Under the pieces are notes generated by a model. It had not been told where the DNA came from and made no database searches. It saw nothing but the letters and a program-made list of their open reading frames with translations. Both the position numbers and the translations under genes were made by a program. From assembly GCA_024734495.1 (NCBI GenBank), contig JALMQS010000075.1, positions 9,668,757 to 9,732,756 on the forward strand: a DNA stretch of 64,000 bases. The letters are read 5' to 3'. This DNA comes from Forficula auricularia. Taxonomy: Eukaryota > Arthropoda > Insecta > Dermaptera > Forficulidae. Of the stretch, positions 43,144-55,700 are shown piece after piece; the first letter of the stretch is position 1; each line of letters begins with the position of its first letter.

Positions 43144-46100
43144 ATGTCAAATAAAATGGCAATACTTAAACAAATGGTCCAAGTAATAATAAAAGAGAAT
43201 AAAGGATTTGATAGAGTATTACATCAAGTAAGTTGATAAACTTACCTAACCTTTTATTCGCTTCCTACTCTGCTTTTCTGATGATATCTAACTAAAAATA
43301 TCAAATAAAAAAAAAAATATGAACTTTTATCTGATAGATACTAGTACTTATATTTGATTCATTTTCATTGATTAAAATTTTAATAATTAATATTATATTA
43401 GATAAATAAATTTCTAAATAATCATGATGTCTAGATAAAATAACCAAAAATTATTTGATTTGAACATATTCCTCATTTGGATGCACTAAGGTATATTAAT
43501 TAAATACAGTAATGTTTTTTTTAAGGAATAATTCATATAGTCCTTATGTAATCAAGTATTCATTCATATAAATGTATGTAGGTATATAAGTTAAGGGTTG
43601 TAAATCGGTAATCAAGTTTTTAAAAAGAACTGAATTTCTGATTTACATATAGATACCTTTTATTTGTGCGGTAGAGATTGATAATGCACTGGATAGTTTT
43701 ATAAGGTTTTTGAATTTATGTATTAGACTTTTTTTTATAGATGAAGGTGACTGGATTTTTGAGAAACGGAATATTATCGAAAGTTTATTTAAATTCAATT
43801 CTTTTTAAAGGTTTTTATTTTTTATTTAAAAGTTTATTTTCACAAGATACAATTATAATAATCACAAAGAGAAACAAAGAGGTTGTCCTCTGCTTGATGC
43901 AAATAAACATACACACATATATATCGAGATGATATATCTGTATATATATTATTTATTTGTTTGAGACTCTAGTTTCGAAGGCTTGGTCTTCATCATCAGT
44001 ATTTCTTCAATTATAAATGTTTTTCATGGAGTCAATATCATATGGATATTGAAAACTTGGTGTTCCTTCCTTGTATGTTTATTTGCATCAAGCAGAGGAC
44101 AACCTCTTTGTTTCTCTTTGTGAATCAACAACTCTGCTACTCTCGGCAAAACAAAAACTTTTCAATTAAATTATAATAATGTTTGTTATAAAGTTTAAGT
44201 TTTTAAGAATAGCGAAATAAGAAAACACACTGGTGGGCACTTGAAAGTCAATAATGTAGAGATTTTGGAAATGACCGGCGTTTGTTCGAATGTTTTATAG
44301 TTTTTTTTAATGCAATCGAATGCAAGAAGGGGTGCACCAGTAAAGATGCAGCCCCTATGGATCTCGAAAGACCCTTGCATTACCGAAGAGAAGGGAAAGT
44401 TGATTAAGTGAGAGGGTGTAGACGTAGGTGTCTATGCACCCCGGTTTTGAAGGTTTGAAGATCATAGGTGCTGGGAAAGATAGAGGCTGGGAGAGAGTTC
44501 CAGTTCCTTGAAGTCATGGGGATATATGTGTTCGCGAATGAAGTGGTCCGGCACTTTTCCAATTTGACCGCGAAAGAGTGTTGGGAGTCGGCAAAACGTG
44601 TGCTACGTGCAAAGCATGCTTTGGGGGGAATTATTGATTTTATCTCATCAGAGCACCTGCCGTGATAGTATCTATAGAAAAGGGAAAGGGCAGAGACATT
44701 TCTTCGATGAGCCAGCGAGTCGAGGGAGTCGGTGAGGGTAGAATCGTCAATTAGCCTGATGGCTCGTTTCTGAATTGCATCAAGGGTAGCAAGAGAATAT
44801 TTTGAGGCTCTTCTCCACAGATGAGAGCCGTATTCGAGACAGGGGCGGATTTGGGCCTTGTAGATGGTTACCGGGAGTAAGTACTTGAAGAATCGATAAT
44901 GATGGAATGTCGTACGGGTTGTGCATAGGTACCGTTTGTGCATAGGTACCAATAATACTAGACCTAGATCGATTGTAAATTTAGGGACAACAGGTGAGTA
45001 CTGATTTGAGCAGCGCCTCCGGCCGAGAGTCGAATATGTACTTGACTGTGGAGGGCTCCGCGCTGCTGCCTTATATACAATATTCTTTAATGACAGGTCA
45101 GCATTAAAACGGTGAGCGCGAGGGAGATGATGGGGGCGATTGGGAAAGTTAACTTATATATATACTAGCTGCGAAACCCTCCTTCAGCGGGCCTCTTACT
45201 AGCCAACGATCTCTGATCTGTCCGATTTTTGGTCAAATACGTATTATACGTTTATACCGACCAACTTTTCACGGCGCATCTATCTATTGAAACCTTATTA
45301 TTCTATTCCAATTTAATTCCGCGCTACAAATAATAAATATTGGATTGTATTTGTATGACTAGGAGGTTTCTTTTTAAGAAGATGAAGGTATTCGGCTCCA
45401 GGAGGCCAGTCCAAGAAGAAGTGAAAGATCTCGAAGACCACCAGCATATTTAAAGGACTATATCTCTAAATAAAAAGGAGAGGTGATTGTTATAAAATCT
45501 AGAAGGCTGTTTGTTTGTTTACGATTATGTTTATATTTATTCATTCTGTATTAGGCGTTTTCTGTTAAATAAAACCTTAATAAAAAGGTTTTCTCATTCT
45601 TTATTCTTACAGGCTGCCTTTATAATTTAATATGGAAGAACAAATTTATGTCCCCGGAAAGTAAAACACGCATCTACAAATCTTGCATTCGGCCTGTAAT
45701 AACATATGGCGCCAAAGCAAGGGCGGATAGCGGATACAGTTCTTACACAACAACTACTCCGAACAACCGAAATGAGAATTGTAAGAACCATACATGGGAA
45801 GACGCTACGCGACAGAATCTACAGTGGAGAATTAAGGAAACGAAGTGGGATAAAAGATAGAGTTGAATGGGCTAATGATCGAAGTTAATATTGGGCCGAA
45901 CATGTTGAAAGAATGTCTGACGACCGTCTCCCGAAGATCGTTCTGCATAACCATCCAGGGAGGTACAGAACCAGGGGCAGACCAAAGAAAAGATGGAAGG
46001 AAAGCTACGACCCCGAAGGCTGAAACAAATTGGATAAACAGACACGTGTGTCTATTTAAAAGATTAAGAAGAAGAAGAAGTTGTTTAAAATGGTTTTTCT

Positions 46101-49100
46101 TGTTTTCTGGAAAACAATGAATTTATGACTTACGAGGTTTTGTAAGATCAGCGACGATATGTACATAACAGTGGGTGGCCAAATTATTATAGTCATTTGA
46201 AGGCTAAATTATTATACTCATTTGAAAAATTATATCTTTAATACGTTTTTAAGGGTTTAGCTTACTTAGGGAAAGTGGTGTAGGTTTTAGGTGAAACATG
46301 ATATTAATTAAAGGGTGTGTAGTTTCACAGTGAAACTACACATCTTTTACTTTATTAATTACTATTAAAATTGGAGTATTTTTGGAGACGGGCTGATAAG
46401 TGAAATTGAGTGGATATCGATGAGGCAGTCCAAAAAAAAGAAGAAGATAATTTACACTATCTTTTTATTCATAAAACCGACGTTTCGGAGGCTATTCCCT
46501 CCATCTTCAGGGTTTTGAAAAATCAGTGAAGGAAATCCAATGCGACATTCCCCTCTGTCTCCTCTTTCAGTGGCAGTAACAATATATAATATAATATATG
46601 TATTTCATTCTCAGCAGAATTATAATGTTAACACATATAACTATAATAGCCCCCGAAACGTCGGTTTTATGAATAAAAAGATAGTGTAAATTATCTCCTT
46701 CTTCTTTTTTTGGACTGCCTCATCAATATCCACTCAATTACTATTAAACTCATTATATCGTATCAATTGTTATCTTTATACGTTTATTAGCTTAGTACAA
46801 TATACAATATCAATAATACAAATATAATTTCAATATTTAGTGAATCCTCCCTTTCGAGCAATCCGATTTTGTATGCGCTGCGGCTATGCTGGCTGGCAAT
46901 GCATTTTTTGGCTATTTCTTCAAGTGGAGGTGTATTGTGCCATAGTTTAATAATATTTTCTATCAACTCCCTTTTGTTAGTAATTATTTTATCTTTGCAA
47001 ATTGCTTTTTTTAGGGCCGCCCATACATTTTCGATCGGGTTGAGATCTAGCTGCAGGCCAGTCCACAAGTGGTTTTAGACTAGATTACTAATAGATTATT
47101 TGAAAAGATTGAATATAAAATAAATTTACTTGATAAAAACCATTTGAGTCTAATTTGGCCACCCAATGTATATTCCATAAATAAAAATATTTTATGAATT
47201 TGAATTTATATATTCGAAGTTTTTAACTTTATCTTCAATCTAGTATAAATATTTCAGACGAATATCAATATTGAATTTTAAAAATTAAAAATGATTTCAG
47301 TTGAAACTTTCTATTTTTCTCATTAAGTTAATTCTGTTTTTAAACAGAGCATTTAAAATTTGTAAATTATTATTTTTTTTATCTCTTTTATGTTAAATAT
47401 TTCAGTAGTAATTTAAATTTAATTAAATAATAAAATATTAAGTATTTGTGATCTAAAACTAATTTAATGTAAATGTTTTCTAGGCAACATTTTTTGAAGC
47501 TGGAAATGGATGTTGTAAAGCCGAAATAACTGTTGAACCAGAAATAGAAAACAAAATGGGAACACTTCATGGTGGATTTATAGCAACAGCTATTGATAAT
47601 ATATCGACAATAGCTTTTATGTTGAATGATGGTAAAACTCATAAACCTGGAGTTTCAGTAAATATTAATATAACGTAAGAACTAAACTTTTAGTCATTAC
47701 AATGTGTAGTTTAAGAATTATATCTGGCTTTGTGATTTAACACGAATACTTTTGAAGCATCGGACCTCCCCTTAAATAATAATAAATAACTAAATTTCTA
47801 AAAACAAATCATATCTTATCAGTTTTCAGTATAAAATAAAACTTTTCTATAAGGGGTACAAATAAGTTTCCGCCGTTTTTAATCAAAGATTTGGCATTTA
47901 TTGTGAAAGAACGCAACCTTAAGTTTTATCGAAGTATCGTCCATCGCTTGTTCACTACATTTTCCCAACTTTCTGGCAGCATACGAATTTCGCTTCGGTA
48001 GAATGCTTATCTTTTGAGGCTATCTACGTATCCACCCAATTTTTGGTATCTTCATATGATGTGAAGTGTTGCTCAGACAGGCCATGCGCCATCGATCGAA
48101 ACAAGTGGACATCAGAAGGAGTAATGTCTGGTGAATATAGCGGGTGGGTTAAAACTTCCCAATTGAGTGTTTCCAAATAGGTTTTGACCGGATTTGTAGA
48201 AAATCGGCTTTCAATGTTTCTCGGCGTTAGTTCATATGGAACCCAATTTCGTTGTTTTAGAATCATTCCCAATGATTTCAACCGATGTGAAATTGCTTGT
48301 TGAGTCACTCCTAATGTATGTGCAAGTTCTTCTAAACCTTTGGCACAAATCTTAGTCCGATAATGCTTTCAATTCCGCGTCTTCGTACACTTTCGAACTT
48401 GCGCTACGTTCTTTGTCTTCGATGTCAAATTCACCCTTCTTAAACTTTTGAAACCACTCACGGCAACTTCTCTCACTTAAGGAGGTTCTTTCGCGACAAT
48501 CCACACAAAAAGTTTTAGCCTCATAACCACTCTATAAATATGAACGGAACTAAAATTTTAGGTTGTTTTTTTAACGTGACTGTCCACTCACACTGCGAAA
48601 TCTCTATATGGATACACACATACTAGCCGGATCGTTTCCAAGCCATTGTGCTTATATCCACTCCACTAAATATAATCACCCAAATATGTTTGTTTTTTTG
48701 TTTTTTATCAAAACTAGGTGGTAAATAATTTCAATTTTTTTTTAAGTTACTCCGAATATATTATTCTAACAAATATTAGTTTTTCATCAAGATGGTGAAA
48801 GTCCTTCAATGAAAAAAAATAAAATAATGATCATATTCCCACCCTTTCCCTATCTTAAAAATGTCATTTTTAATTGCAATTATTTCATGTTTGGTGCGGT
48901 AAATCGTTTTCAAATTTTAACAGTACATATGTGTATTATGCTTTTAATGACTTATATTCCAAGTTTCAAAGACTTCTTGAATGTTTGCATTTGTGAAAGA
49001 ACTACCTTAAGGCAGCCTCACCATATGCTTCTACAAGCTGCAGATTTTTTCCAATTGAAGAAGTAAATCAAAAGTTCCCGCAATTGACGCTTATTCGGCT

Positions 49101-50520
49101 CAAAACTCGATATTTTCGCACACAAAAAAATATAATATACTGATGAAAATTCAGTAAGGTTTCAAGGTTATGTTGTTAACAAATATACAACTTTACGATA
49201 ATTAAGTTTTAATTCTGACAATTTTAATCATAACTTACTGGTGGGACCAGCTTTGTCAAACGGCGGAAACTTATTTGTACACCTATTAATAAATTGATTA
49301 AAAAAATACTTACTTAGAGTATTTGCTTTCATTTTAGAATTGCTATTCAATTGAAGAATTTATTTTTTCTAAATCCGACAATCTTGATTTATAATTGGAG
49401 TTTCGGCTGAAACCATTTCTAGTTTGGATATTTTTGAGGAGATATTTTCATAAGAATACACATCGTTTCAACTTGTATTGTGTATTTCAAGTCCTTGGCC
49501 TTGAAGGGTTGATTCTCTGAGATAGGGCGTATCTGCAAAGGGCTCTGTTTTATTAATGAGATAGGACAGTTTTAACTAATTAATTTTGTTTATTTATATT
49601 GTTGACTTTGTTAATTATAAATCGCGTGAATGTTTTTATTATGTATTTTAAATAAAGCCTATATTCTGAGGTGTAATCTTGATCAATTTATTTAACAGAA
49701 AACAAATACATAATAAAAACATTTACATGATTTACTAGTATATATAACAAAGTCAACAATATAAATAAATAAATAAAATTTTGGAAACTTTTTAAAATAT
49801 AAAATACTACTCTTTACTTTATTTAAAATGTTTCACCAAGAACCCACACCATTCTCCCTTAACATAATATAAATAAACAAAATTACTTGTTCAGTTGAGC
49901 TGAAATCAATTATCCCCCCTAAAGCCCTCTTTACGATAGAAACACGCGGTTTTCGAACGCTCAGCACCCCTTCGCTGTCAAATTGGATAAAAATCGAACA
50001 AGCGCTTTCGCCAACTCTTTTATCCCTGTGACCTCCAGAGACTGGAAATCGCTTCCAGGCACCGTCTTCTCCGCGACTTATAACCTTCAGCTGTTTAAGT
50101 CTCGCATCCACAGATACCTTCGACCCCTACCCAGTCCATAAAATCCCCTCTTCTTCTTCTTTTCACGATGGAGGGTCCAACCTAGGCTTTTAGGGGATGC
50201 ACCTTTTTGGTATTTCCTTCTATCATCATTTTCATTAATGCAAATAAGTAGAAATCGGATAGAGCCAAGCCTGTAAGCCGCTTGCAAATTAAACGCCTCA
50301 ATCGTCACATTATCACAATGAAAAATATATTTTATTATTGATTTATAATGTAATTCATTTTAGATATCTTAATGCAGCGAAAAGTGGCGAACAAGTTATT
50401 TTTGATGCTAAAACATTAAAAACAGGAAAAACCTTGGCATTTCTTACAGTTGACGTGATAAACAAGAAAGATGGTGTATTACTAGCACAAGGACAACACA
50501 CCAAATTTATTGGAAGATAA
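43144..50520 (+). CDS. ACOT13: Acyl-CoA thioesterase 13-like (hotdog fold), copy A
   Basis: Exons 43144-43227, 47484-47674 and 50364-50520 join at GT-AG sites to 143 residues, the family's normal size (about 140). ACOT13/THEM2 is a small hotdog thioesterase, a tetramer in vertebrates, that hydrolyses long-chain acyl-CoA and is linked to mitochondria. Seen here: the helix-forming exon 1, then ENKMGTLHGGF, AIDNIST and GVSVNINITYLNAAKSGE. Residues matching the known catalytic set are Asn51, Asp66 and Ser86, with His57-Gly58-Gly59 at the active-site loop, so the enzyme should be active. The start codon is the first ATG of the exon shared with copy B. Introns hold Penelope, LINE, Tc1 and mariner insertions absent from copy B. 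Confidence 0.93.
43862..44124. mobile_element. Penelope-type fold-back in ACOT13-A intron 1
   Basis: Arms 43862-43911 and 44074-44124 are inverted (GAGGTTGTCCTCTGCTTGAT against ATCAAGCAGAGGACAACCTC). The same arm recurs at the unit A/B junction, 52205-52267. Confidence 0.8.
43960..44006 (-). ncRNA. Hammerhead ribozyme-like motif
   Basis: Minus strand CUGAUGA (43999-43993), stem II GAAG/CUUC, GAAA (43976-43973), a three-base-pair stem III (ACU-AG-AGU) and the cleavage-site C. One of the best stem III hairpins in the window. Confidence 0.7.
44300..44872 (-). pseudogene. jockey-like LINE ORF2 C-terminal fragment
   Basis: Same family as 39405-40490 without its small deletions: IYKAQIRPCLEYGSHLW through SLDSLAHRRNVSALSLFY to FKTGVHRHLRLHPLT. 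5'-truncated at about 44872. A T run at its left end is the poly(A) tail. Confidence 0.85.
45165..45215 (-). mobile_element. Helitron-like 3' end
   Basis: Minus strand: a GCCCGCTGAAGGAGGG hairpin-type sequence followed by GCAGCTAGTATATATA, where CTAG matches the Helitron CTRR terminus inserted before T. Only the end is recognisable. Confidence 0.45.
45640..46045 (+). pseudogene. LINE ORF2 C-terminal fragment, frameshifted
   Basis: TRIYKSCIRPVITYGA, then in another frame LLRTTEMRIVRTIHGKTLRD, then a GRYRTRGRPKKRW-like segment: the post-RT region of non-LTR retrotransposons. At least two frame changes. A (GAA)n-rich tail follows. Confidence 0.75.
46390..46740. mobile_element. Penelope-type inverted pair nested in Tc1 element
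   Basis: Inverted arms with GATATCGATGAGGCAGTCC and its complement, and ACCGACGTTTCGGAGGCTAT on the left. Same family as 29030-29560. Confidence 0.75.
46474..46518 (-). ncRNA. Hammerhead ribozyme-like motif
   Basis: Minus strand CUGAAGA (46510-46504), a five-base-pair stem II GGAGG/CCUCC, GAAAC then GUCGG. ACGU gives a stem III with no loop, the minimal form thought to act as dimers. Confidence 0.65.
46787..47068 (-). pseudogene. Tc1-like transposase C-terminal fragment
   Basis: LDLNPIENVWAALKKAI contains the third catalytic segment of Tc1 transposases, followed by the usual LWHNTPPLEEIAKKC-type end. The DNA-binding domains and the first two aspartates are gone. Confidence 0.85.
47852..49284 (-). 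mobile_element. mariner element, private to unit A
   Basis: Inverted ends GGGGTACAAATAAGTTTCCG and GGTGTACAAATAAGTTTCCG (right, reversed). Unit B has the uninterrupted site near 57035-57045. 1.43 kb with a rearranged interior. In ACOT13-A intron 2. Confidence 0.85.
47930..48545 (-). pseudogene. mariner transposase remnant
   Basis: HTH parts (WFQKFKKGEFD-like, AISHRLKSLGM) are followed after a deletion by VKTYLETLNWEVLTHPLYSP with the third aspartate (SPDITPSD), then HGLSEQHFTSYED. The first two aspartates are lost. Same subfamily as 11736-12530. Confidence 0.8.
49558..49790. repeat. Fold-back present in both duplication units
   Basis: AATTTTGTTTATTTATATTG and its complement bracket a loop. 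The unit B counterpart is 57310-57840, enlarged by a nested palindrome. Predates the duplication. Confidence 0.75.
49870..50200 (+). pseudogene. LINE ORF2 3' end
   Basis: CSVELKSIIPPKALF and, after a frame change, TSRDWKSLPGTVFS through FKSRIHRYLRPLPSP: the same C-terminal block as the jockey-like copies, opposite strand, diverged. Shares its 3' UTR with 23830-24032 and, inverted, with 55670-55735. Confidence 0.75.
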
Positions 50521-50749
50521 CTTTATAGATATGTATAGGTATATATGATTAATCAAAGATGTGTGAATGTGTCACTTAGAATTGTAATTAAAAAATGGAT
50601 TTAACAGTAATTATAGATTTTTCATGTATACACTGTATCAAAAGATATAATAAATTGTTGATTCATTTCATTCATATTTGATTTGGGAAAAACTAATATA
50701 TTTTATATCCTGAAACCAACCCTTAAATTTGGAGAGATTTCAATAGATT

Positions 50750-51506
50750 TCATAGATACTCTTCTTCTTCAAGTGCCTTGTCCGGTTTCCCTGACGTTGG
50801 CGATCACTCTGCCGAAGATCGGATCTCACATCGCTTTGATATCTTCCATGACTCTTTGGGTTCCTAAAATCAATCTGTTTTGAGTAATCGAACTGCGTGT
50901 GATTGGTGATACCTTGCTTGCGGTCTGTCAATGTTAAATTTCCGTGATGTTTTGTTTTGTACTTGTGAATGTTGTTATTGTGGGTTTTTTTTCACTCTCT
51001 GGATCTTGTGTTTGTTTGTATTGTGATTGGTGCGTCACCTTATATTTTCGAAATTTGTGTATGTTTATATTATGACTAATGTATCACCTTATATTTTTGT
51101 ATTTCTTGTATGTTTATATTATGATTAACGTATCACCTTATATTTTTGTAAATTTATTTTGTACTTGTATTGTTATGTATAAGGACACTTTTATTCGTCT
51201 ACTGATTTAAAATAAAATAAAAAGATAGTTCTCCTACGCTTCCCATGGCGGTTTCCCATTCCCTTATAGTTTTCTTAACCAGGATAGCTGTTTTCTCCAG
51301 GGTCTACGACTACCCTCAATTTTTCCTTTGAGAATCAATTGAAGCAGTCGATATTTACTATCTCTTAAGATGTGACCAAGGTAAGAGATTTTCCGGCACT
51401 TGACAGTGTTGAGGAGTTCCCGCTCTGTGTTTGATCTTTTCAAGTCATCTCTGTTGGTGATATTGAAATATACAAAGTGGATATTTCTGAAGTTCAAGCA
51501 GTTCAA
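50750..51506 (-). pseudogene. LINE C-terminal fragment, unit A copy, split
   Basis: KISYLGHILRDSKYRLLQLI and KGKIEGSRRP at 51250-51506, then an unrelated 400-bp block, then the 3' end with a (CTT)n tract (50758-50768, that is GAA on the minus strand). Unit B has the fragment whole at 62055-62406. Confidence 0.75.
51000..51170. repeat. Three tandem units of about 60 bp
   Basis: GTATCACCTTATATTTTTGT and TATGTTTATATTATGA recur three times within the block that splits the unit A LINE. Not in unit B. Confidence 0.75.
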
Positions 51507-51684
51507 ATTGTGTGCCTAATTAATCAAGGTCTAAGTCAATGTCAAGTGCCAAGTACACTTTCAATAAGCAATAATTTCAATAATGTATGGTTATTTGTAA
51601 AAAAAATAAAAATGATTTATTATTTGATAAAGTTTTTATTGGTGGCTCGAACTTTTCGCACCGCAGTTTATATATATAATTATA

Positions 51685-51926
51685 CAGTGGCGTAACCAGG
51701 ATTTTATCCTTGGGGGGGGGGGGGGGGGGGGCTAATACACACACACTTAATATATATATATATATATATATATATGTAAATAGAATTCTTTTTTTTCTTA
51801 ATTTATATTTAAAATATTAATTAAAATTTACCAAATATTTTTTTCATTTTTGCTTCTACTCTCATTTTTTCCCTTGTCCTGGGGGGACTTCGACTGTGCC
51901 TGGGCACCGACCTATTTACGGCACTG
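51685..51926. mobile_element. hAT-like short insertion, private to unit A
   Basis: Ends CAGTGGCGTAACCAGG and, reversed, CAGTGCCGTAAATAGG. Unit B reads through the site at about 62575. Contains a G run of about 18 and a (TA)n tract. Confidence 0.65.
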
Positions 51927-51949
51927 TGTATATATATTATTTATTTGTT

Positions 51950-51992
51950 TAAGACTATAGTTTCAAAGGTTTGGCCTTCATCATTGATGGTC
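51950..51992 (-). ncRNA. Decayed hammerhead-like motif
   Basis: Minus strand AUCAAUGA in place of CUGAUGA, and UUUGAAAC. Counterpart in unit B at 62592-62630, also decayed. Confidence 0.4.
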
Positions 51993-52147
51993 TTTTTTTA
52001 ATTATAAATATTATTTTTAATGGGGTCAGTATGGGGTGGATATTGAAATGTTTTTTCTCTTACTAAGCCGAATCTAACTGAGTTAATAAGAGCATAAAAT
52101 TTTCAATAGTCACCCGATAAAAATAATATTTATAATTAAAATAAAGT

Positions 52148-52195
52148 AAAAAGACTGATGATGAAGACCAATTCTTCGAAACTATAGTCTCAAAC
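52148..52195 (+). ncRNA. Hammerhead ribozyme-like motif at unit A/B junction
   Basis: CUGAUGA (52155-52161), stem II GAAG/CUUC, GAAA (52178-52181), stem III ACU-AU-AGU, C at 52189. Inverted partner of 51950-51992. Confidence 0.7.
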
Positions 52196-52759
52196 AAATA
52201 AATAATATATATGTGTATGTTTATTTGTATCAAGCAGAGGACAACCTCTTTGTTCTCTTTGTGAATCTTTATTGTGTTTTACAGACTGATGACGTCAGTC
52301 AAAAGCAATCAAGAATAATTTAAAAAAATTGATATTATCAAGTAGAATCGATTACCCCCACTTATATCAAATAGAAATTTATTATCACTCAAAATTCTAT
52401 CTATATATAATAATAAATTTTATTTAAAAGATAAAATGACAAGTCATTTATGTATTTGGTAATGGAATTTCGTCCTTTTTTTAGGCTACCCGTTATTCAT
52501 GTGCTCTTCATTTATATATTGCGTTTAATTAAATTTTGAACGTGTAGATCTGAAAATAAGAGGTGTTTTAATAAATGACTGTCAATTAAATTGCCAAATT
52601 AACTAACTTAATATGATAGCTATATAAATATTATATAATAATTTGAATTTTTCAGATTAAACTTCACATCATCTTATCATTTATCCTTGTGGTGAATGAT
52701 CATTCATTTTTTTATATTTGACATTTGCACGAAGTATTAAAATAAATTATTCTTTTAAA

Positions 52760-55700
52760 ATGTCAAATAAAATGGCAATACTTAAACAAATGGTCCAAGT
52801 ATGGGCCAAAGAGAATAAAGGATTTGATAGAATTATACATCAAGTAAGTTGATAATCTTACCTAACCTTTTATTTGCATGCTTCCTATACTCTGCTTCTG
52901 ATGACTAAACTAAACTAAAAATATGAACTGTTATCTGATAGATACTAGTACTTTTATTTGATTCATTTTCATTGATTAAAATTTTAATAATTAATATTAG
53001 ATAAATATATTTCTAAATAATTATGATGTCTACATAAAATAACCGAAAATTATTTTATTTGAACATATTCCTCATTTGGATGCACAAAGATATAGTACCT
53101 GGCCACCGAGGGATGCTCGCTAACTTTTTGCTTCAGTTATAAGCTATATATTAATCCCCGGACCCCACCTCCTGCACCCCCACCCCCGAAACCACTTCCC
53201 TCCCGTACCCCTCCACTACTGCACCCCCCACATCTCCCCCACTGAGCTAGCAAGAGGGCCGCCGAAGGCGGGCCTTGCAGCTAGTATATATAATAAAGAA
53301 ATGAAAGGGAAAATTGTTTATGTGAATGTGCCAAAAAAAAGCCCTAAAGACATCGGCAAAGTCAACGAAACGTTGGTGGAAAAATTAAAAACATCCCACA
53401 AAAAACTTGTCCTTATTTTTCACTATAAACTTTCAAATTAATACATATTACGGACGAAAATGATAATAATAAATTTTTTAAGGAATTTATTCATATATAT
53501 ATATTCAATCACTCTCCACGCCACCAACCCTCTCCCCGCCTCTCTGGACCCTCTGCCTCCTTTTTAATAGTCAATTTAAATAGACACCTATACCCCAAAT
53601 ATGAGCTCAACAACTTGAAAATCATGAAAGATTTGAAACCTTTTGTGTTAAAGTCCACAAAATCAAAAATCCCCAATTTTTCGGTTCGGGGGTCAAATTT
53701 TATGTTTTTATATTTTATTTTATTTTAGTCTCCCGAGAAATTTCAAAAATAAATCTAAATATCAAAATTAAATGCTAAACCTTAAAAACCCGAGGAGATA
53801 GAATATTTTAAAAACTTAAAAATTTTCCCCAAAATAACCATATCTCCCTTTTAGTGGCAAATAGAGCAAAATATGTTTTTTGTTTTTTTGTATTTTAATA
53901 CTTCACCTTTCTAAACTAAAACCATATCCATATCTTTTCTGGTTTAAAAGATTTTGAAAAACTCCGAAAACACATTTTGGAACCACTTCCGCCCTTTAGG
54001 TTTCGAATTTAAAAAAAAAAAAAATTTAGTGGTTATCCATGTCATTATAGAAATGCACTATATAAATTTCAGCCCTTTACATCCAGCGGCTTGGTCTATG
54101 CGTTGTCTGTCACCATATTAGGGAACTGTTTTTAACCGACTTCAAAAAAGGAGCTCGACTGCATTTTTTTTTTTTTTTGTGTCTATGTTACCTCATATCT
54201 CCGCCAATTGTGAACCGATTTTGAAAAAAAATTTGCATCGGGTTCAGTCTAGCTTCCGATTGGTCCCGTTTTTTTTTTCATAAATAATTAGACCTTTTTT
54301 GTTAGATTTGTTCAGGCCTAACTTCTTTGTTTATTAACCGATTTCGATGATTCTTTTTTTATTGGAAAGGGGTTATCTTAGGGATGGTGTCATATTAATT
54401 TGGTCAAGTTCTGATGATAGGATCACTATTAATAACATCACTAAAAAGAGAAAAATAAAAATAATTTTTAAGAAAAAATAAAAACCGACTTCGAAAAAAT
54501 TAAATGCAACAAATAAAATAAAATAAGAGGTATTAAATAATTATTATCTTATTTAGTTACAACTAAACTACGAAATATTAACATGAAATTACTTTTTGAA
54601 GACGGTGCCAAACATACCTTTTAACCGACTTCAAAAAAGGAGGAGGTTCTCTATTCGACTGAATTTTTTTTTTTTTTTATGAATCGCACTCGACGGATCT
54701 TACTTAGTACGTTTGGTGGGTACGCTCGCTTATAGGTATGGTTTGTTTGGCACCGACTTCAAAAAGTAATTTCATGTTAATATTTAGTAGTTTACTTGTA
54801 ACTAAATAAGATAATAATTATTTTATACCTTTTAGCGTATTTTATTTTGTGCATTTAATTTTTTTGAAGTCGGTTTTTATTTTTTTATTAAAATTTTCTT
54901 TTTTATTATCTAGAGATATTCCATAAATAAAATTGTTTTATTAATTTGAATTTATAGTTTCGAAGTTTCTAACTTTATCTTCAATCTACTATATATTTTT
55001 CCGACGAATATTCATCAATTGAATGGGTGCAGTACGTTGTAGGGAATAAGAGAAACGACCGCAGCGTTGTAGGCGGTTGAATTTGACAAATTTTCCTCTG
55101 CATTTTCCTCTAATAACATTGAATACAGACGAGAAATGGGTTTTTCGAATTGTTGTGTAGTGAATTGTAAAAATACAAAGAAAAATAGTGATTCTACATT
55201 TTATAGATTTCCAACTGCTAGACATAAATTAAATCTAAGGCAAAAAATAATCTAATTTTAATGATAAAAATACTCAGACTTTGCTACTTATATCTATTCC
55301 TGTAAAACAACGTTTTGAACAATTTGGTTTTTATTCGCTATATTATAAGTTAGTTCATTTCCTTTTGTAATCATTCCACATAACTCTTTTAAATAATAAT
55401 TAAAATATCTATATTAAATCTTTTACATTTAATACATGCCCGGCTTTAACTAACCTTTTGGTACAGTTTCAGGTTGAAATTGTATAGCGGGGTTTATCCT
55501 ACGAAAACCACTTTTAATTACTATTTCCATTCTGTTCAATATTAAAGTTTCAATGTCATATCTCCAAAAGCATTTGTGAACATTTGTGAATTGCCCTGGT
55601 GAAACAGCTTATCTGAGAAAGAAAATCACTTTTTTTTTAATGAAAATGTTGAGAGAAGGAGTTACACCAAAAAGTATTTCCCCTCCATCGTGAAAAGAAG

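Larger units (their letters stand above)
46169..47168 (-). mobile_element. Tc1-like element, deleted
   Basis: Inverted ends CAGTGGGTGGCCAAATTATT and, reversed, CATTGGGTGGCCAAATTAGA. Exactly 1.0 kb including a nested Penelope-type pair (46390-46740). Confidence 0.8.
41330..52270. repeat. Segmental duplication, unit A (ACOT13-A)
   Basis: Matches unit B in order: 41395-41495/52325-52425, 42713-43480/52425-53090, 47166-47280/54912-55020, 47300-47674/56125-56980, 49300-49620/57065-57380, 50310-50720/60735-62035 and 51235-51690/62110-62580. Differences are mainly insertions private to one unit. Confidence 0.85.

Noticed and set aside
54967..55225. Minus-strand ORF across the THAP region
   Set aside because: Shadow of the plus-strand THAP frame, with no recognisable motif.
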